From Geodermatophilus bullaregiensis (GTDB lineage Bacteria; Actinomycetota; Actinomycetes; Mycobacteriales; Geodermatophilaceae): a stretch of DNA of 64,000 bases. The notes beneath the pieces are model-generated. The model searched no databases and was not told where the DNA came from. It saw only the letters and a list, made by a program, of their open reading frames with translations. Positions within the stretch are counted from its first letter, which is position 1, and the number at the start of each line of letters is the position of its first letter. This document shows, in pieces, positions 16,798 to 25,935 of this stretch. A program made the position numbers and the translations under genes. The stretch is from NCBI RefSeq assembly GCF_016907675.1, contig NZ_JAFBCJ010000001.1, positions 4,216,001-4,280,000 on the forward strand, in the 5' to 3' direction.

Positions 16798-17742
16798 ATG
16801 ATCGAGGCACGCGAGCTCACCAAGCGCTACGGCGACACCACCGCCGTGCACTCCCTCAGCTTCACGATCGAGCCCGGGACCGTCACCGGGTTCCTCGGCC
16901 CGAACGGCGCCGGCAAGTCCACGACCATGCGCATGATCATGGGACTGGACCGGCCGACGTCGGGCACCGTCACCGTCAACGGCAAGCCCTACCGGCAGCA
17001 CCGTGCCCCGCTACGCGAAGTCGGCGCCCTGCTGGAGGCACGCGCCGTGCACCCCGGCCGCAGCGCCCGCTCACATCTGCGCTCCATGGCCGCCACCCAC
17101 AACATCAAGGCCTCCCGGGTCAGCGAGGTCATCGAGCTGACCGGCCTGGCCGGGGTCGCGACGAAGCGCGTCGGAGGGTTCTCCCTCGGCATGGGCCAGC
17201 GCCTGGGAATCGCCGCCGCCCTCCTGGGCGACCCCAGGACGCTCATCCTCGACGAGCCGGTCAACGGGCTCGACCCCGAGGGCGTGCAGTGGGTCCGCCA
17301 GTTCGTTCGTGCCCTGGCCGCCGAAGGACGAACCGTCTTCCTCTCCTCGCACCTGATGAGCGAGATGTCCCAGACCGCCGACCATCTCCTGGTGATCGGC
17401 CGCGGTCGCATCATCGCCGCCGGCCCGGTCCAGCAGGTCATCGACTCCGTCGCCGGCGGCGCGGTGCGGGTGCGCTCCCCGCGCGCCGGTGAGCTCGCCG
17501 CCGCTCTGGCCGCCGACGGTGCGACCGTCACCTCGCCCGAGGCCGGGATGCTCGAGGTCAGCGGGACCACCGCGGAGCACGTCGGCGAGGTCGCCTTCAG
17601 GAACGGGCTGCTGCTGTACGAGCTGTCCCCGCGCCGCGCCAGCCTCGAGGAGGCGTACCTGAGCCTGACACAGGACGCGGTCGAGTACCGCGCCCACACC
17701 ACCCCCACCACTTCCAGGACCGTGAAGGCCGAGAACCGATGA
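16798..17742 (+). CDS. ABC exporter ATP-binding protein
   Basis: A 314-aa ATPase of the antibiotic/bacitracin-exporter (DrrA/BcrA-like) group. Walker A GPNGAGKSTT, signature FSLGMGQRLGIAAALLGDP, Walker B LILDEPVNGLDP, and H-loop LSSHLMSEM. The C-terminal ~80 residues form the extra domain common in this group. It overlaps the permease gene by ATGA (17739-17742), so the products are made together as a complex. Context (two-component system, DUF6326) fits envelope-stress or peptide-antibiotic export. Confidence 0.92.
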   Translation: MIEARELTKRYGDTTAVHSLSFTIEPGTVTGFLGPNGAGKSTTMRMIMGLDRPTSGTVTVNGKPYRQHRAPLREVGALLEARAVHPGRSARSHLRSMAATHNIKASRVSEVIELTGLAGVATKRVGGFSLGMGQRLGIAAALLGDPRTLILDEPVNGLDPEGVQWVRQFVRALAAEGRTVFLSSHLMSEMSQTADHLLVIGRGRIIAAGPVQQVIDSVAGGAVRVRSPRAGELAAALAADGATVTSPEAGMLEVSGTTAEHVGEVAFRNGLLLYELSPRRASLEEAYLSLTQDAVEYRAHTTPTTSRTVKAENR

Positions 17743-18596
17743 GCACCCTGACCGCCGACCCCCCGACGGCCTCACACGCCGCCACCCCGCCCGCCGCCGC
17801 GCAGGTGCAGCCCACCTTCGCGGGGGTCGCGCGCGGGGAGTGGATCAAGCTGCTGTCCCTGCGCTCGACGTGGTGGGCGCTGGCCGCCACCGCCGCAGTG
17901 ATCACGCTGGCGGCCCTGGCCGCCGCCGCGTCCCTGAACGCCATGGCCGACGACCCCGCCTTGCCCCCGGGCGTCGAGCAGGTGCACGGCGCCGAGGTCG
18001 TCTCCAGCGGCTTCCCCTTCGGGATGCTGACCATCGCCGTCCTGGGCGCCCTGCTCGTCACCGGCGAGTACGCCACCGGCTCGATCCGCTCCACGTTCGC
18101 CGCAGTCCCGACCCGGATCCCGGTCCTTGCCGCCAAAGCCCTCACCCTGGTCGTCCTGACCGCCGCCGTGACCCTCGTCAGCGTGACCCTGTCCTACGTC
18201 GTCACTCTGCCCCAGCTCTCGCAGTACGACCTCGTCCCGGCGCTGGACGACCCGGGCACCTGGCGCGTGTTCGGGGGCGCCCTCTACTCCCTCATCGCCG
18301 CCGCCCTGTTCTCGCTCGGCGTCGGCACGCTCCTGCGCTCCACCGCTGCCAGCCTGACCTCTGCCCTGACCGTGCTGCTGCTGCTGCCCGGCATCCTCAG
18401 CTTCATCCGCCTGGACTGGGTGGAGACCATCGTCAGCTACCTACCGCTGCCGGCGTCCTCGGCGTTGCTGACCACCGGAGCAGCCGAGACGCAAGGCGCC
18501 CACCTCTCCGCACAAGCGAGCCTGATCGTGATGGCCGCCTACGCCGTCGTCCCTATCGCGGCGGCCGCCGTCACGCTGCACCGACGCGACGCCTGA
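17739..18596 (+). CDS. ABC-2 type exporter permease
   Basis: A 285-aa membrane protein with six hydrophobic helices. A cytoplasmic N-terminus of ~35 residues is followed by a conserved-type GEWIKLLSLRSTWW before TM1 and GEYATGSIRSTFAAVPTR after TM2, both typical of ABC-2 permeases. It is coupled to the upstream ATPase by overlap. The inferred partner set is two permease and two ATPase subunits. No gene follows in the operon except a broken acetyltransferase 36 bp downstream. Confidence 0.9.
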   Translation: MSTLTADPPTASHAATPPAAAQVQPTFAGVARGEWIKLLSLRSTWWALAATAAVITLAALAAAASLNAMADDPALPPGVEQVHGAEVVSSGFPFGMLTIAVLGALLVTGEYATGSIRSTFAAVPTRIPVLAAKALTLVVLTAAVTLVSVTLSYVVTLPQLSQYDLVPALDDPGTWRVFGGALYSLIAAALFSLGVGTLLRSTAASLTSALTVLLLLPGILSFIRLDWVETIVSYLPLPASSALLTTGAAETQGAHLSAQASLIVMAAYAVVPIAAAAVTLHRRDA

Positions 18597-18631
18597 CGCC
18601 CTGCCTTCGACACCCCGAGCAGCTGAGCACC

Positions 18632-18990
18632 ATGACCGCGGAGATCCTGGCCGCCACCGAGCACCTGGTGCTGCGCCGAATGACCAACGACGACGCCGCC
18701 GCCCTGGCGGCGTACCGAAGCGACCCGGTGCAGGCCCGCTACCAGTCAGGGGAGACGCCATTCCCCCTCGACAGCGCCCGGGCGCTCGCCCAGATGCGCA
18801 ACGTGCGATTCGCCCAACCCGGCGTCTTGCTCCAGACCGGCATCGGGACCAGCGGACGGCTCATCGGCGACATCGCGGTCTGCGTCGATGGCGACCAGGC
18901 CCGCAGGCCACCGTCGGGTTAACCCTCGCCGCCGACGCGCAAGGCGGCAGCTTCCCACCCCTTCTGGAAGCCCTCCGGGGTTCGGAGGTC
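18632..18990 (+). pseudogene. GNAT acetyltransferase, frameshifted and truncated
   Basis: Starts ATG 18632 with a normal RimJ/RimL-like GNAT N-terminus (LVLRRMTNDDAAALAAYRSD, LIGDIAVCVDGDQA). A small tandem duplication (CAGGCC..GCAGGCC, ~8 bp) near 18897 then shifts the frame to an early TAA at 18920. In the other frame the expected next strand is seen (ATVGLTLAADAQG), followed by decayed sequence lacking a clear acetyl-CoA P-loop. So this is a broken gene. The 230 bp after it contain no supported gene. Confidence 0.65.
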
Positions 18991-19218
18991 ACCACTTTGC
19001 AGTCGACGCCGGCTCGGAGGGGCGTCCTCACCCCACCCGGAGGGGAATCCGTGATGGATTCGGTGGCAAGCGCCAACGCCGCCAGCGGGCCGAGCCAGAA
19101 GGCACGACGGGACAGCACGGCAGCGTCGATGTCGCGCCGCGCCTCTACTTCCTCGGGCAGCGAACCGCCCGCCTCAAGCGGGACCGCTCCGGCAACCGCA
19201 TCGGAGAGGAACACCGCC

Positions 19219-19959
19219 ATGCCCAGCGCCTCCCTCGCGCAGTTCCCCGACGTGGCTCGACCTGACCCGGCCGGGCCCCGCCCGCCCTACCGATTCGTCG
19301 CCGCGCTGGCGTTGCTCGGCGCCGCGCTGCTGACGGCCGGGACCCTGCTACATCCCGGGCACGCCGATCCCGGCTCGCCGGCCGCGGCGTTCGCCGAGTA
19401 CGCCGGCGTCAGTCGCGGCGAATGGGTGGCCGCCCATCTGGTGCAGCTGGGCGGCGTCGCCGGCCTGGTCGTGCTGGTCGTCATGCTGGCCCGCGCAGTC
19501 GACGGCACGCGGGGCTCGGCTTGGGCTCGGGTGACGACAGTCTTCGCCACGGCCGCCCTGGCCACCGCCGCGGTCCTGCAGGCCGTCGACGGAGTCGCGC
19601 TCAAGGCCGTGGTCGACCTGTGGTCGGGCGCCGGCGAGGATCGCTCCGCCCTGTTCGTGGGGGCGCTGGTGGTGCGGCAGGTGGAGATCGGGCTGGATGC
19701 CCTGTTCGCACTGCTGCTCGCCGTAGCCTTCCTCGCGGTCGGCATGGGCCTGCTCGCCGCACCGAACGGCAGCCGGGGGCTGGGCGCCCTGGCCGTCGTG
19801 GCCGCGGGGGCGGCCGCCGTCAACGGCGTCGCGCTGGCCCTGAGCGGCTTCTCGGCCGCGACGATGCTCGCCACGACGGTGAGCGGTGCGGTGGCACTGG
19901 TGTGGATGCTCCTGGCCGCCGTCTGGAGCTGGCGCCGGTCGGTCCTCCACCGGCCCTGA
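19219..19959 (+). CDS. integral membrane protein, six helices
   Basis: A 246-aa protein starting at ATG 19219 (GGAGAGG about 9 bases upstream). Six hydrophobic segments alternate with short polar loops: FVAALALLGAALLTAG, AHLVQLGGVAGLVVLVVMLA and so on. It resembles DUF4386-type or similar actinobacterial membrane proteins without enzyme motifs. The open frame extends upstream, but that part is low-complexity and lacks a start signal. No function can be read. The neighbours do not form an operon with it. Confidence 0.75.
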   Translation: MPSASLAQFPDVARPDPAGPRPPYRFVAALALLGAALLTAGTLLHPGHADPGSPAAAFAEYAGVSRGEWVAAHLVQLGGVAGLVVLVVMLARAVDGTRGSAWARVTTVFATAALATAAVLQAVDGVALKAVVDLWSGAGEDRSALFVGALVVRQVEIGLDALFALLLAVAFLAVGMGLLAAPNGSRGLGALAVVAAGAAAVNGVALALSGFSAATMLATTVSGAVALVWMLLAAVWSWRRSVLHRP

Positions 19960-20094
19960 CATCCCTCACTGCACCTCCATGCACTTGGTGCGGGAACTCG
20001 GTGAAGTCCGGTTACCTGCGCCGCGCCCGGCCCGCCGACACGCTCGGAGAAGTCCGTCGAGACGACTCATCCCGACCCAGGAGAGGAAGCCGCC

Positions 20095-20661
20095 ATGCTG
20101 CTCTACGACGACCCCGCTGCAGAGGCTCTGCACGTGGCAGCGGATGAAGCCCGACGCCTGGGCGCGACGAGGTACGAGACCGGACACGTCCTCCTGGGCC
20201 TGTTGCGGACCGCGGACGCGGTCACCGCAACCGTGACTCTCGACCATCCTCAGCTGACCGAGCACGCCATCCGCACCGCTCTGGGCGCCCCCTCCGGACG
20301 GACCCAGGAGGACGGCGACCACGAGGCGCGGAGCCGCCGGTCGACGCCGGAGCCATCGGCCGAGTTCCGCCGGGCCGCGCGGCAGTTCACCGCGAAGTGG
20401 CGTCCGCTGGTGCGCAGCAGGCGGCTGCAGCCAGGCCTGAAGCTGGGCACCGGCGAGCTGTGGCTGACCGTGCTGGAGCCGGGCACCGCGTCGGCTCGCG
20501 CCCTCGCCTCACTGGGCGTCGAGCCGGTCGACGCCCGTCCTCTGGTGCTGGCCACGATCGTGCCGGACGGCGCGCCGGTGCCGGACTGGCCGGACGAAGT
20601 GCCTGCCGGGGGAGTCCGGCGGCTGCTCGACCGGCTGCGCGGCACGGGGAGTGCGCCGTGA
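20095..20661 (+). CDS. Clp N-terminal-domain protein without ATPase
   Basis: A 188-aa protein with Clp_N-type repeats. The first is near residues 5-65 (ADEARRLGATRYETGHVLLGLLR) and the second near 85-150 (TGELWLTVLEPGTASARALASLGV). Clp_N domains normally sit at the front of ClpA/ClpC and bind substrates or adaptors; here the AAA+ modules are absent. Such short proteins are common in actinobacteria and may act as adaptors or regulators. It starts at ATG 20095 with AGGAGAGG upstream. The role is inferred from domain type only. Confidence 0.78.
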   Translation: MLLYDDPAAEALHVAADEARRLGATRYETGHVLLGLLRTADAVTATVTLDHPQLTEHAIRTALGAPSGRTQEDGDHEARSRRSTPEPSAEFRRAARQFTAKWRPLVRSRRLQPGLKLGTGELWLTVLEPGTASARALASLGVEPVDARPLVLATIVPDGAPVPDWPDEVPAGGVRRLLDRLRGTGSAP

Positions 20662-20826
20662 CCGCCGACGCGGGCCTCTGCGTCCTGGCACGTCACGATC
20701 CCTCGGTGGGCCTCTCGACGCACCCGATGAGTTCCGGCACCTGTCGCGCGCGCCGGCCTCAGCGACACCTTCGAACAGCGCCTTCTCGACGATCACCGGC
20801 TCGCATCGTCCCAGCGGAGGCAATTC

Positions 20827-21180
20827 GTGCCCACTCCTGAGTCAGTGGATCGCGACCTCGCCGTGGAGGTCGTCGACCTCCACCGCTGGTACGGCGCCTC
20901 CGAGGCCGTCCGCGGCGTCTCCTCCGCCGTCCATCCCGGGGAGGTCTTCGCGCTCCTGGGCGTCAACGGCGTCGGCACGACCTCCGTGCTGGAACTGGTC
21001 GAAGGCCGAGCCTCCGCCGACGGAGGCTCGGTCCACATCCTCGGCGCGGACCCCGTCACCGAGCGCGCCCGGGTCCGGCCGCACCTCGGCGTCCTGCTGC
21101 AGTCCAGCGGCCTCCCCGGCGACCTCACCGTCGGCGAGACGCTGCACACCTGGGCCCGCAGGCTCAGCCGGTGTCCGCCC
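20827..21180 (+). pseudogene. ABC ATPase N-terminal fragment with damaged Walker A
   Basis: About 118 residues of an ABC-2-type ATPase: DLHRWYGASEAVRGVSS, Walker A reading GVNGVGTTS where GxNGAGKT/S is expected (catalytic Lys replaced by Thr), and a Q-loop region HLGVLLQSSGLPGDLTV. After ~21180 similarity stops before the signature motif and Walker B, and the frame runs into IS-derived DNA. Truncation probably came from IS activity. Confidence 0.7.
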
Positions 21181-21474
21181 CTGGCCGGTCGATCCCACCT
21201 GCGGGCCGCCACCCAGGTCATGGGCTCGCTGCTCGGCGGATACGGCGACGCAGGCCGCCGCGAGCACCGGGTCGACGAGTTCCGGCCAGCGCCAGCCCGT
21301 CCCCCGAGGGGAGGCGCAGGCGCACCTCCACGACCGGGCGCCGTGCGAAGCGCACCGCCATCATGCGGATCCCGCCATCCGTCGCCCGTTCGGTGGTGGT
21401 GTCCAGGGCCGGTGTCGGCTGTCGCCTGGGCAGCGCCGGCAGCGGACGCGGACCCGGGCGGAGTGGTCCTGGTC

Positions 21475-21600
21475 GGCGGCGTGACAGGCGGCGTCGACGG
21501 GTCACAGATGCGGTCGAGCTGGGCCATGGAGCCTTCGGAGAGGTAGCGGCGGTCGGAGACCTGCCACTCGTCATGGGCCTCGACCAGGACCGCCCCCGCG
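21475..21600 (-). mobile_element. IS256-family transposase C-terminal remnant
   Basis: A ~40-residue piece reads AGAVLVEAHDEWQVSDRRYL then SEGSMAQL, the characteristic C-terminus of actinobacterial IS256-family transposases. No DDE residues are present and no inverted repeats were found. It lies where the ABC ATPase fragment is truncated. The rest of 21180-21944 has no supported gene. Confidence 0.65.
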
Positions 21601-21944
21601 CGGCGGAGCAGCGCGGCGGGGATGGGAAGTGGGCCCACTCCCGCAGCTCGGTCATGAGCAGGGAGCAGTGGCCCCGGTGCTCGCCCGGGCGCGCCGCGAC
21701 GAGCTCACGGCCCGCGCGAGCAGTGGCTGGCCGAGGACGAGCAGGCGTTCACGATGCCGATCCGCGACCAGCATGGGGCCCAGGGCACTCCTGCTACGCC
21801 ACCGCCCGGCCGTAGGACGACGGCGTCATCGACCCAGCCAGATCCGCTCCGTGCTCCGCCTGCCCCCGTCGGCGGGTGCGAAGGGCCCGTCGGCAGAGGT
21901 CGGCCATGGCGTCTTCCGACTGTGAGCGCTGCGAGGCCCTCGGC

Positions 21945-22469
21945 TCAGGCCCCTGCGACCGGTGGCGCGGTGGGGTCGGCGGCCTCGGTAGTGACCTCCC
22001 GGAGCACGTAGTCCTCGATCGTCTCCAGGTCGTGGGTGGACCGCTTCACGACCGTGAGCAGATCGCTCATCTTGCTGACCTCCTCGATCTGCTCCTTGAT
22101 GAACCACTGCATGAACTGGTCCGAGGCGAAGTCGTTCTCCCGCCGTGCGACGCCGATCAGCGCGTTGATCTGCTCGGTGACCCGCTTCTCCTGCTCCAGC
22201 GCCAGGGCGACCGGCGCGACGACGTCCGGGAACTCGTTGACCGGGGCCGCGACGGCGGGGATGCGCACCAGCGCGTCGGAGTCGAGCAGGTAGCGGACCA
22301 TCATCATGGCGTGCTCGCGCTCCTCGAGCGCCTGGTCGAAGAACAACCGTGCCGTCCGGGGCATGGTCAGCTGGTCGAAGTAGACGGCGCAGGCGACGTA
22401 CTGCTGGTGCGCGGCGAACTCGTTGCCGATCTGCGTGTTCAACAACTCGACGAAGGCAGGGGCGGCCAT
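21945..22469 (-). CDS. ferritin
   Basis: A 174-aa non-haem ferritin (iron storage; Fe2+ oxidation and mineral deposition in a 24-mer). The four-helix bundle is clear. Helix A reads LLNTQIGNEFAAHQQYVACA with ferroxidase Glu, helix B EEREHAMMMVRYLLD with the ExxH pair, then EQEKRVTEQINALIG and EQIEEVSKMSDLL for helices C and D. A ~15-residue Pro/Ala tail follows. Length is normal. ATG 22469 has GGGAGTC upstream. No iron-box operator was identified by eye. Confidence 0.92.
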   Translation of the reverse strand: MAAPAFVELLNTQIGNEFAAHQQYVACAVYFDQLTMPRTARLFFDQALEEREHAMMMVRYLLDSDALVRIPAVAAPVNEFPDVVAPVALALEQEKRVTEQINALIGVARRENDFASDQFMQWFIKEQIEEVSKMSDLLTVVKRSTHDLETIEDYVLREVTTEAADPTAPPVAGA

Positions 22470-22567
22470 CGGGACTCCCGGACGTGTGCGGTGGCGGTCA
22501 CCGGACGGTATCCGGTGATCCGCCGACGCCCGTGGACCGCCGGAGAAGGGCAGGCTAGCCTCACCAG

Positions 22568-22753
22568 GTGGCCAAGTCGGCGCGCCTGCCCAAGAAGAAG
22601 TGCTGCCAGGACAAGCCGCGCTGCAAGCGGTGTCCCCTCCGCGCCCTCGCCGAGGGGACGCTCCCGCCGGGCTACACGGTCAAGCGGCGCCGCCTGGTCA
22701 AGGAGGACAAGGCCGACAAGGTGCTCGCCAAGAGCAACCGGAAGGCTGCCTGA
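22568..22753 (+). CDS. small Cys/Lys-rich conserved protein
   Basis: A 61-aa basic protein starting at GTG 22568. Cys cluster KKKCCQDKPRCKRCP near residues 9-23 looks like a metal-binding knuckle; the rest is Lys/Arg-rich. I know this type only as a conserved hypothetical of high-GC actinobacteria. It is transcribed away from the ferritin gene, with 98 bp between starts. Confidence 0.65.
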   Translation: MAKSARLPKKKCCQDKPRCKRCPLRALAEGTLPPGYTVKRRRLVKEDKADKVLAKSNRKAA

Positions 22754-22852
22754 CCCGCCTCGCCCGGGCGCGGGGTGCTGAGCGGTGTGCCACACCGTCC
22801 TGGTGGCCGATCGCAGGCGGGATCGCCGTGGGGGTGATCCGCACGCTGCGCC

Positions 22853-23008
22853 GACCACGGGCTGGTCGGCTCGATGGGCCGGATCGGGGCCTGCGGCGAC
22901 GATGCCGCGATGGAGTCCTTCCTCGCCCTGCTGCAGAGGAACGTCCTGGACCGGCAGCGCTGGATGACGCGAGAAGAGCTCCGCCCGGCGATCATCACCT
23001 GGATCGAG
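22853..23008 (+). mobile_element. IS3-family transposase remnant
   Basis: A ~52-residue stretch reads DHGLVGSMGRIGACGD, then MESFLALLQRNVLDRQRW and TREELRPAIITWIE, matching the C-terminal integrase core (rve, last catalytic Glu region) of IS3-type OrfB. It breaks off before the usual RPH/LG end. No orfA, no inverted repeats. Confidence 0.7.
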
Positions 23009-23576
23009 TCCTGCTCCTCGCTGGAGCTCTTTCGCCTCGCCTGTCGCCTCATGAGCTCGATGTCGTGGGCCGTGTTCAGGTGTTGAGCAGAGCCTTGGAC
23101 TCCACCGCCCGACCCCTCGCGCCCATGCCGGCCGCCCCGATCACTTGCGCTCCAGCCGCGCCGCCGTGCCCTCAGCGTCCAGGCCGACGGGGCGGTGTCT
23201 CGAAGCAGGAACGGCCAGCGACTGCTCCGTGAGGAGTGGGGCGAGCGCTCGCGCCGGCACTCCGGGGCTCAACCCGGCTGTCGGTGGGGTTCGGCTCGGA
23301 GCCGTCCGCGGATCGACCGGATCCCTCCCTCGTAGCCAGTCCGGTGGCACTCTGCTCCGCGGCCGGAGCTGGGGTCGCTGGCCCGCAGCCGGGAGGTCGC
23401 GGCCCGGTGCGCGAGAGCCGAACTCGCCCACGGCCCACGGCCCACCCCACCCCACCCCACCCCTGCAGGTGGGAGGCCCTCCAGGGCGGAGACCGCCGGG
23501 TCGAGCTCCCGGGTGTGTCGGAGAAGCGGAGGCCACGAGCCCTGCCGGGTGTCGCCGCAGTCGGATCGGTGCCCTG
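23009..23576. other. gene-free stretch with CCCCA run
   Basis: About 570 bp with no credible gene. A short tandem of CCCCA units (about four copies) occurs at 23444-23463. The flanking IS3 scrap and broken GGDEF gene suggest degenerate sequence. Confidence 0.5.
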
Positions 23577-24630
23577 GTGGCGTGCGGTCGTGATCAGCGG
23601 TTCGCCCGGCTCCTGGCCGGCGACGAACGCCGGGTGGCCTACTGGCGCCGTCACGTGTTCATCGGGGTGGTGCTCAGCGAGGTCGCCGGCGTCTCGGTGC
23701 TCTGTACGCGGTGCTCACGACCACACCGGCCCACGCCCACCCGCTGGTGCTGGTGCTCGCCGGGGCGGTGGTGCTCGGCTCGCCGGGGTTGCTGGCCCTG
23801 CCCTGGGGCCGCTGGGTGTACGACCGCCGCGGCGCGATGACGTTCTACGCCTGGAGCATGGCCGACACCGCGGTCATCGCGGTCATCGCCCGGCTCGACG
23901 GCGGGGGAGCAGCCCCCTGGCGGCACTGCTGTTCCTGACCCTGGCCTTCATGGCGGTGGCCTACCCGCCGCTGGGGGTGCTGGCCATGGGCGGGGTGATG
24001 ACCGCCGTGCACCTGGCGGTCATCTGCTCGGGGCAGGTGACGCTGTCCGCCGGCTTCCTCGCCCTGGTGATGGTGGCGTTCACGATCTGCTGCGCGCTCA
24101 GCTCGGGCAACTCCTGGGACGCCTCCGACCAGTTGCTGTTGCTGCTGCGCACGCAGGAGGTGCTGGCCAGCACCGACCCCCTGACCGGCGCGCTCAACCG
24201 GCGCGCCTTCCTCGCCCGGCTGCAGCAGATGATGGCCGGGCCGACGGACCCCGGCCTGGTCTGCCTGGTCGACCTGGACGACTTCACGGCGGTCAACGAC
24301 CGGAACGGCCATGCCGCCGGTGACGCGGTGCTCGTGGCCGTGACCCGCGCGCTGAGCGCGACGGTCCGCGAGGTGGACACCGTCGCCCACCTCGGCGGCG
24401 ACGAGTTCGCCCTGCTGCTGCCCGGCACCACCGCCGCCATCGGCGAGGGAGTGGCCGCCCGGGTCCGGGCGGCCGTCGCCGAGGCCGGCGCCGCCGTCGG
24501 GGTGACCGCCAGCATCGGCGTGGCCACCCTCGTCCCCGGCGAGGACGTGCACGACCTCCTGCACCGCGCGGACGCCGCGGTGTACGCGGCCAAGACCGCC
24601 GGCGGCGACCGCGTCAGCGCCCACCACTGA
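23577..24630 (+). pseudogene. diguanylate cyclase (membrane-GGDEF) with two frameshifts
   Basis: Three frames in succession make one protein. 23577-23702 encodes RFARLLAGDERRVAYWRRHVF and VLSEVAGVSVL. After an apparent CT duplication at ~23703 the next frame continues YAVLTTTPAHAHPLVLV to ~23905. After an indel in a G-run (GGCGGGGGA) the third frame supplies the last helices and the complete GGDEF domain. That domain has DPLTGALNRRAF, DLDDFTAVNDRNGHAAGD and LGGDEFALLLPG (intact A-site), ending at 24630. It would make c-di-GMP if restored. The start at GTG 23577 is tentative. Intact motifs suggest recent damage or assembly indels. Confidence 0.75.
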
Positions 24631-24717
24631 CCACCGGCGCCACGCGCCCCGCGTCCAGCCGGAACCAGGGGCGAGGTGACCGGGTGGCGGCCGCCCGCGG
24701 CCACCGGCGGGCCGCTG

Positions 24718-25362
24718 TCAGCGTCGCCAGAACAGGTGGTGCACCACGCCGGTGGGACTGGGCACGACGTCACAGTGGTAGCGCTCCAGGAGCTCTTCGG
24801 GGGAGCTCCACAGCCGGGACCCGGCGCCGAGCTCCACCGCGGCGACGGCGACGTGCAGGGTGTCGATGAGGTCGGCGTCGAGGAACTGCCGGATGGTGTT
24901 GGCGCCGCCGCCCAACCGGACGTCCTTGCCGTCGGCCGCTTCGAACGCGCGCTGCAGCACGGTGGCTGGATCACCGCCGACGAAGTGGAAGGTGGTGTCG
25001 GACAGCTGGAAGGAGGGCCGGTCGTGGTGGGTCATGACGAAGACCGGGGTGTGGAACGGGGGCTGCTGGCCCCACCACCCCTGCCAGTCGTGGTCGGCCC
25101 AGGGTCCACGCTGCGGGCCGAACTTGTTGCGGCCCATGATTTCGGCGCCGATGTTGCGGTGGAAGTCCCGGACCATGTAGTCGTCCAGACCGCGGCTCCC
25201 TCCCGGGTCGGTCCGGTTGGGCCAGCTCGCCGTCGCGAAGGCCCAGGCGCCGAGTTGAGCGGGGTCGGCGTGGCCGAACGGGCGTTCCAGACTCTGTCCT
25301 TCACCGGCGCCGTAGCCGTCGCTGGAGAGCATGAAGTTGTGCACTCGGACCATCTGCGTCAT
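24718..25362 (-). CDS. dihydrofolate-reductase-like (RibD C-terminal domain) protein
   Basis: A 214-aa protein of the RibD_C/DHFR-like superfamily. Internal landmarks are HNFMLSSDGYGAGEGQSLE near the N-terminus, the GRNKFGPQRGPW region, PVFVMTHHDRPSF and GGGANTIRQFLDADLIDTLHVAV, the typical NADPH-binding strand and helix. ATG 25362 was chosen as the family-like N-terminus. Substrate is unknown; such proteins are usually annotated only as dihydrofolate reductase family. It stands alone on this strand. Confidence 0.88.
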   Translation of the reverse strand: MTQMVRVHNFMLSSDGYGAGEGQSLERPFGHADPAQLGAWAFATASWPNRTDPGGSRGLDDYMVRDFHRNIGAEIMGRNKFGPQRGPWADHDWQGWWGQQPPFHTPVFVMTHHDRPSFQLSDTTFHFVGGDPATVLQRAFEAADGKDVRLGGGANTIRQFLDADLIDTLHVAVAAVELGAGSRLWSSPEELLERYHCDVVPSPTGVVHHLFWRR

Positions 25363-25610
25363 GGCTGACCCCTCATCGGTTAGGTTCGTCTGATGAGTTC
25401 GACTGCGCCGCGAGGGCGGACTCATCGCGCTACGTCCGAACTCCCGTGTCGAGACGTCCGGTGACCGATCGGTCAGCGGGACGGGCTGACGGCTGCCTGA
25501 CGAAGCGCCGGCTGATCACGGGATCCGGGGACGCTGGACCGATGAGTTCGCCCCGCTGAGGTCGTCACCACCGTGACCGATCGCCACCCTCCCGATGCCC
25601 AGGAGATCTG

Positions 25611-25904
25611 TTGACCGCAACGACGAAGGTCGTCCAGCCCCTGGACGCCTTCTTCTCCGCTCCGATCCGCAAGGACGGTGCGTTTCCCACCTACCTCGAG
25701 CTCTCCGGCTCTGCTGAACTCCTCGGCACGCGTCGTGCCGTGAAGGTCGCCGGGACCCTTGACGGGCACCCCTTCGAGGCCACCTTGATGCCCTCCGGCG
25801 CAGGACCGCACTGGTTGCCGTTGCGGGCCGCTCTGTGCACGGCCATCGGCAAGGCCGACGCCGGCGAACAGGTCACCGTCCACCTGCAGCAGCGCTTCAG
25901 CTGA
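25611..25904 (+). CDS. DUF1905 protein
   Basis: A 97-aa protein with TTG start at 25611, preceded by AGGAG. It has the beta-rich DUF1905 pattern (FSAPI-KDGAFPTYLEL, VKVAGTLDGHPFEATLMP, GPHWLPLRAALCTAIGKADAGEQVTVHLQ). DUF1905 domains often occur alone or next to YdeI-type proteins; no enzymatic role is established. It is transcribed with the mycothiol-type gene 31 bp downstream. The 248 bp before its start contain no gene. Confidence 0.75.
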   Translation: MTATTKVVQPLDAFFSAPIRKDGAFPTYLELSGSAELLGTRRAVKVAGTLDGHPFEATLMPSGAGPHWLPLRAALCTAIGKADAGEQVTVHLQQRFS

Positions 25905-25935
25905 CCGCACGACCGACTCCGGAGGAGGACCACCC

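Noticed and set aside
18861-19220. A 119-aa minus-strand frame between GNAT and the membrane protein
   Set aside because: Starts at the opposite side of the membrane protein's start, lacks domains and overlaps the GNAT remnant; coding is not convincing.
23444-23463. CCCCA tandem as a telomere-like or CRISPR-like repeat
   Set aside because: About four 5-bp units only, with no spacers and no associated genes.
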